Part shown: piece by piece, positions 61,088 to 64,000 of the stretch
How the letters are laid out: every line of letters starts with the position of its first letter
Numbering within the stretch: the stretch's first letter is position 1
NCBI GenBank assembly: GCA_026413225.1
Contig: CM048572.1
Coordinates: forward strand, 7,130,001-7,194,000
Length of the DNA: 64,000 nt
Source: Otis tarda
Taxonomy: Eukaryota; Chordata; Aves; Otidiformes; Otididae
Direction: 5' to 3'
Made by a program: the position numbers and the translations under genes
The notes under the pieces: model-generated
What the model was told of the DNA's origin: nothing
Databases searched by the model: none
Seen by the model: the letters and a program-made list of their open reading frames with translations, nothing else

Positions 61088-64000
61088 CACAATACTGTAT
61101 TTTAGGACAGCCTGAATGGATCAAACAAATAACAAAAGTGCTTACTTAAAGCCATTCTGGTAGTTCAGACGTGTTCAAAAAAGTTGTTGGGGTAACTTCA
61201 TCCCAACAGACTTTGTGCTAGATCAGGTATCACTTCTCCTCCCATAGTTCACCAGAATAAATCATGAGCTTGGTTCAATCTGGCAAAAAGACAGATCTAA
61301 ACCTAGTTTATACTTCCAGATAATCCAGTAGTGCACAAATCTAATCGTAACAATCACAAATTCAATCTGCAAATGTTACTCTCCTTGATTTAAAATGGAG
61401 CTTGGGAGTGGGACTGTTAACATTTGCTTATCAGACCTAAACTCAAGGCAAAGAGCCTGAAACTCTCTATTTAGCAGGCTGTGTTACAAAGCAGGAGCTC
61501 CTTAGGACTTTTACAACAGCAATCTCATAGCAAGCCTTCTCAAAAAGTTCACAGCAGATATTTCTCTTCCTTCAGTTTGCAGTGTGCTGATCTCCTTATC
61601 CTCTCACTGTTAAGTCTGAGAAAAATTAATTCAAGCAAAATTCATTAGACCTGTCCCAGGGACTATAGCAGTGATGGACTAAGGTAAGTTAGAAGCTTAA
61701 GTTACTTAGTTCAATGGAGCTTGACCAGTTCAATGGAAAGGAACAATTAAATACCATGGTTAACATTTACAGAACATTTATAGATACTATGAACTGAAGT
61801 TAGATTTTTAAACCTTATGTTGTCTAGCTGCTTTTGATTTTACTTAAGATAGAAGTCAGTCCCTGATTGTCCCCTTTCCATGTCAGCTCTGCGACATAAA
61901 CAATCTGGTATCTCAGTACTTCTCCTGACACCACTTTTACAGAAATAGAGAACATCACACAAATGGTCCAACTACACTGCTCTGATGCAGTGTACATGAA
62001 ATTGTAGTTTATGTTTAGCAGCACTATTATATAAGATTAGAAAACCAACCTCTAATTTTTACAATCTGAAGCGTATTGCATGTAAAAATAGCCTCACAGG
62101 TCATTCTACATGTGTGTTTATATGAAGATGAATCCTTCTGCAGTTTAAGCACTGTAATATTTTGTTCCCATTCTGACACATTATCATAAAGTCTAAGGAT
62201 TACAGTAAGAATGGCTCTTCCTAGGGGCATAATATCAGCTGCATATGGTTGATGTTGGTCGGTACAGTGAAGCATAATTCCACTATCTCTGCTATAACAG
62301 AGCATTAGAAGTTCTCTTGCTGACCTACAGGTCTAAAAAGAAATGCTGAGTGACTGGAATAGCTGTGCAGCAGTTCCTAAGTTAAAAAGACTGAACTATG
62401 ATAGACAAATTAAATACAGCATTGTGAATTCTTCAAGTATAATTATAATTTATATAATTTGAAGCTTGCATTTTCACGTACTTTTGTACATACCAACACT
62501 CAGACAATGCTGCAATTCAATATTAAACGCACATATGGAGCAGAGCTACATGACAAACAGGTAACACTCAGGTCTCGTACTATCTTGATCTCAATGAAGA
62601 AATGGTTTTCAAAAATTTGGACAATGCTCCCATACATTTAGCACCTACTACATTTTAGTAATTCCATAAATTAGTGATGCATCCTCAAAAGCTTGTAAAT
62701 TCTCTCCAGCACCTTTTATATTTACAACTTTATTAATACTTCTTTTTACCTTCTCTGACTTAGTAATACATATGGGAACAGTCCTATCACAACTTACCAC
62801 AAAGGTCAAGCTGACTATTAAGTAACTAATTCTGGGAACTGGATTAAGTGACTGTGTGCTTCTGAGCATCGTCAAGCAAGAAGATACGTGTTTATTATGA
62901 TTTTAAATTATTGCTTCATATGTTTATGACCACAAAAGGCACTTTGTTCTCCCAGCACTCCTTGAATTCATTTAGAATACAGTCAAAAGTACCAGACAGT
63001 AACCAGCAAATCTGAGAAACCTAACAGTAACGCACAGTAATTTTCACAGTCAAATAGCCATTAGTAATACACAGAACAGATAAAAGTAAAACTATTTTCA
63101 TCTCCCTCTCTGAAAGCTCCCTTAAAAAAAAAAAAATTAGACTTGCCGATGCAAGGTATTTCATACCACTATAACGTGTGCTGCCATTCAGCTCACACTT
63201 TTCCTCCTTGTCACATCTACTTTCCCATAATCCAGAAACTCTTTGGGATGCAGTCTGACTATCTGGTACTGGAACTGTTCGCTCAGTTGGCCTATAGGCA
63301 GTGGGAAAACAGCATGTTCTAACACTGAAGGCAAGCCATTGCAATAGAAAAACCAGACTGGAAAAATAAATAAATACTCCTAGACAGAGGAGTCAACTCC
63401 ACTGAAATAAGTAAACATCTCTAAAAATAAAGACAACTAGTTCTAGATAAGTAGGTAGAAGTAGTATTCAGTAGCCTGAGTTTCCTCCCTCCATTTAGTA
63501 GTCTTCCTCAATTCATTCAACTGAAATAATAAATATGATTAATGATTTTCTGTGAAACAAAGAGGTTAGGAAAATAGACAGTATCAAACATACATGCAAT
63601 GTTTTTAGACTACATAGAATGCACTTGGAAGAAAATGAATGGAATACTAAAGTGTCATTTTAGTATTTTGTCATAAACTTCAGGCAAAGCAGAAAACACT
63701 CAATCTTCTCTGCCCACTTGATGTGATCTTGCCAATACAACAGTATTACACGATGGCATCTAAACAAAGACTTACCATGTTCTTCTGTCAGTCAAGTTTT
63801 TAAAAAAGCACTACTATACATTAGAAGGTCATAATTAAGATTTGGTGTCTTAATCGATAGTTTCAGAGCAAACAGGAAAAAAAAATGAGGCAAATAGTCA
63901 GAATTTGAAAATTCTAAAGCTCTGGTCCCCAAAGCAGTTTAAGCATATAAACAAACATGGGCAGCGGAAACTAACAACTTCAAACTCATTCTTAGAAATT

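Larger units (their letters stand above)
48721..64000. other. Upstream intergenic region of SULF2
   Basis: About 15 kb 5' of the promoter. Identified content is the CR1 fragment (52232-53005), the T-rich tract (58928-58979), the solo LTR (59994-60546) and the inverted repeat (61053-61087), plus small homopolymers (A15 at 55175-55189). I found no exon-like translation of a neighbouring gene on either strand, and no tRNA or rRNA. In human, PREX1 lies on this side of SULF2; the window evidently ends before reaching it if order is conserved. Enhancers or lncRNAs cannot be judged from the sequence alone. Confidence 0.65.

Overview
This window is vertebrate nuclear DNA, almost certainly from a bird. 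It is AT-rich and intron-dominated, has one sharp CpG island, and its recognisable repeats are fragments of CR1 non-LTR retrotransposons plus one solo LTR of a family I recognise from avian endogenous retroviruses. I see no Alu, B1 or L1 sequence, and no bacterial or phage genes.

The only protein-coding gene I can support is SULF2, an extracellular heparan-sulfate 6-O-endosulfatase, on the minus strand. Its promoter and CpG island lie at about 47.6-48.7 kb, with a TATAAA on the minus strand at 48712-48717. A non-coding first exon is inferred at about 48685-48485. Nine coding exons follow in descending coordinates: exon 2 (41928-41731, ATG at 41905), exon 3 (36507-36268), exon 4 (23377-23226), exon 5 (19357-19188), exon 6 (14767-14617), exon 7 (12734-12559), exon 8 (9553-9425), exon 9 (8476-8420) and exon 10 (7715-7586). 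All internal junctions are GT-AG. The reading frame is continuous across them for exactly 460 codons (1380 nt). This covers the signal peptide, the whole sulfatase catalytic domain with its CCPSR formylglycine motif, and the start of the hydrophilic domain. The C-terminal half of the protein (about 410 residues by comparison with the roughly 870-residue family length) must lie beyond base 1, because I could not find the next exon in 1-7585.

Layout: 1-7585 is part of intron 10, with a decayed CR1 fragment. 7586-41928 holds the coding exons and introns 9 to 2, with CR1 pieces in introns 4 and 2 and a 29-base poly-A (poly-T on the sense strand) just inside intron 6. 41929-48484 is intron 1. 47.6-48.7 kb is the CpG-island promoter and first exon. 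48.72-64 kb is upstream intergenic DNA with a longer degenerate CR1 copy (52.2-53.0 kb), a solo LTR (about 60.0-60.5 kb) and a near-perfect small inverted repeat at 61.05 kb.

I found no previously undescribed gene system. The items most worth checking are the splice-site neighbourhood of exon 6, an inferred upstream ORF in the SULF2 leader, the frame-neutral small exon 9 at the domain boundary, and the promoter-upstream inverted repeat.
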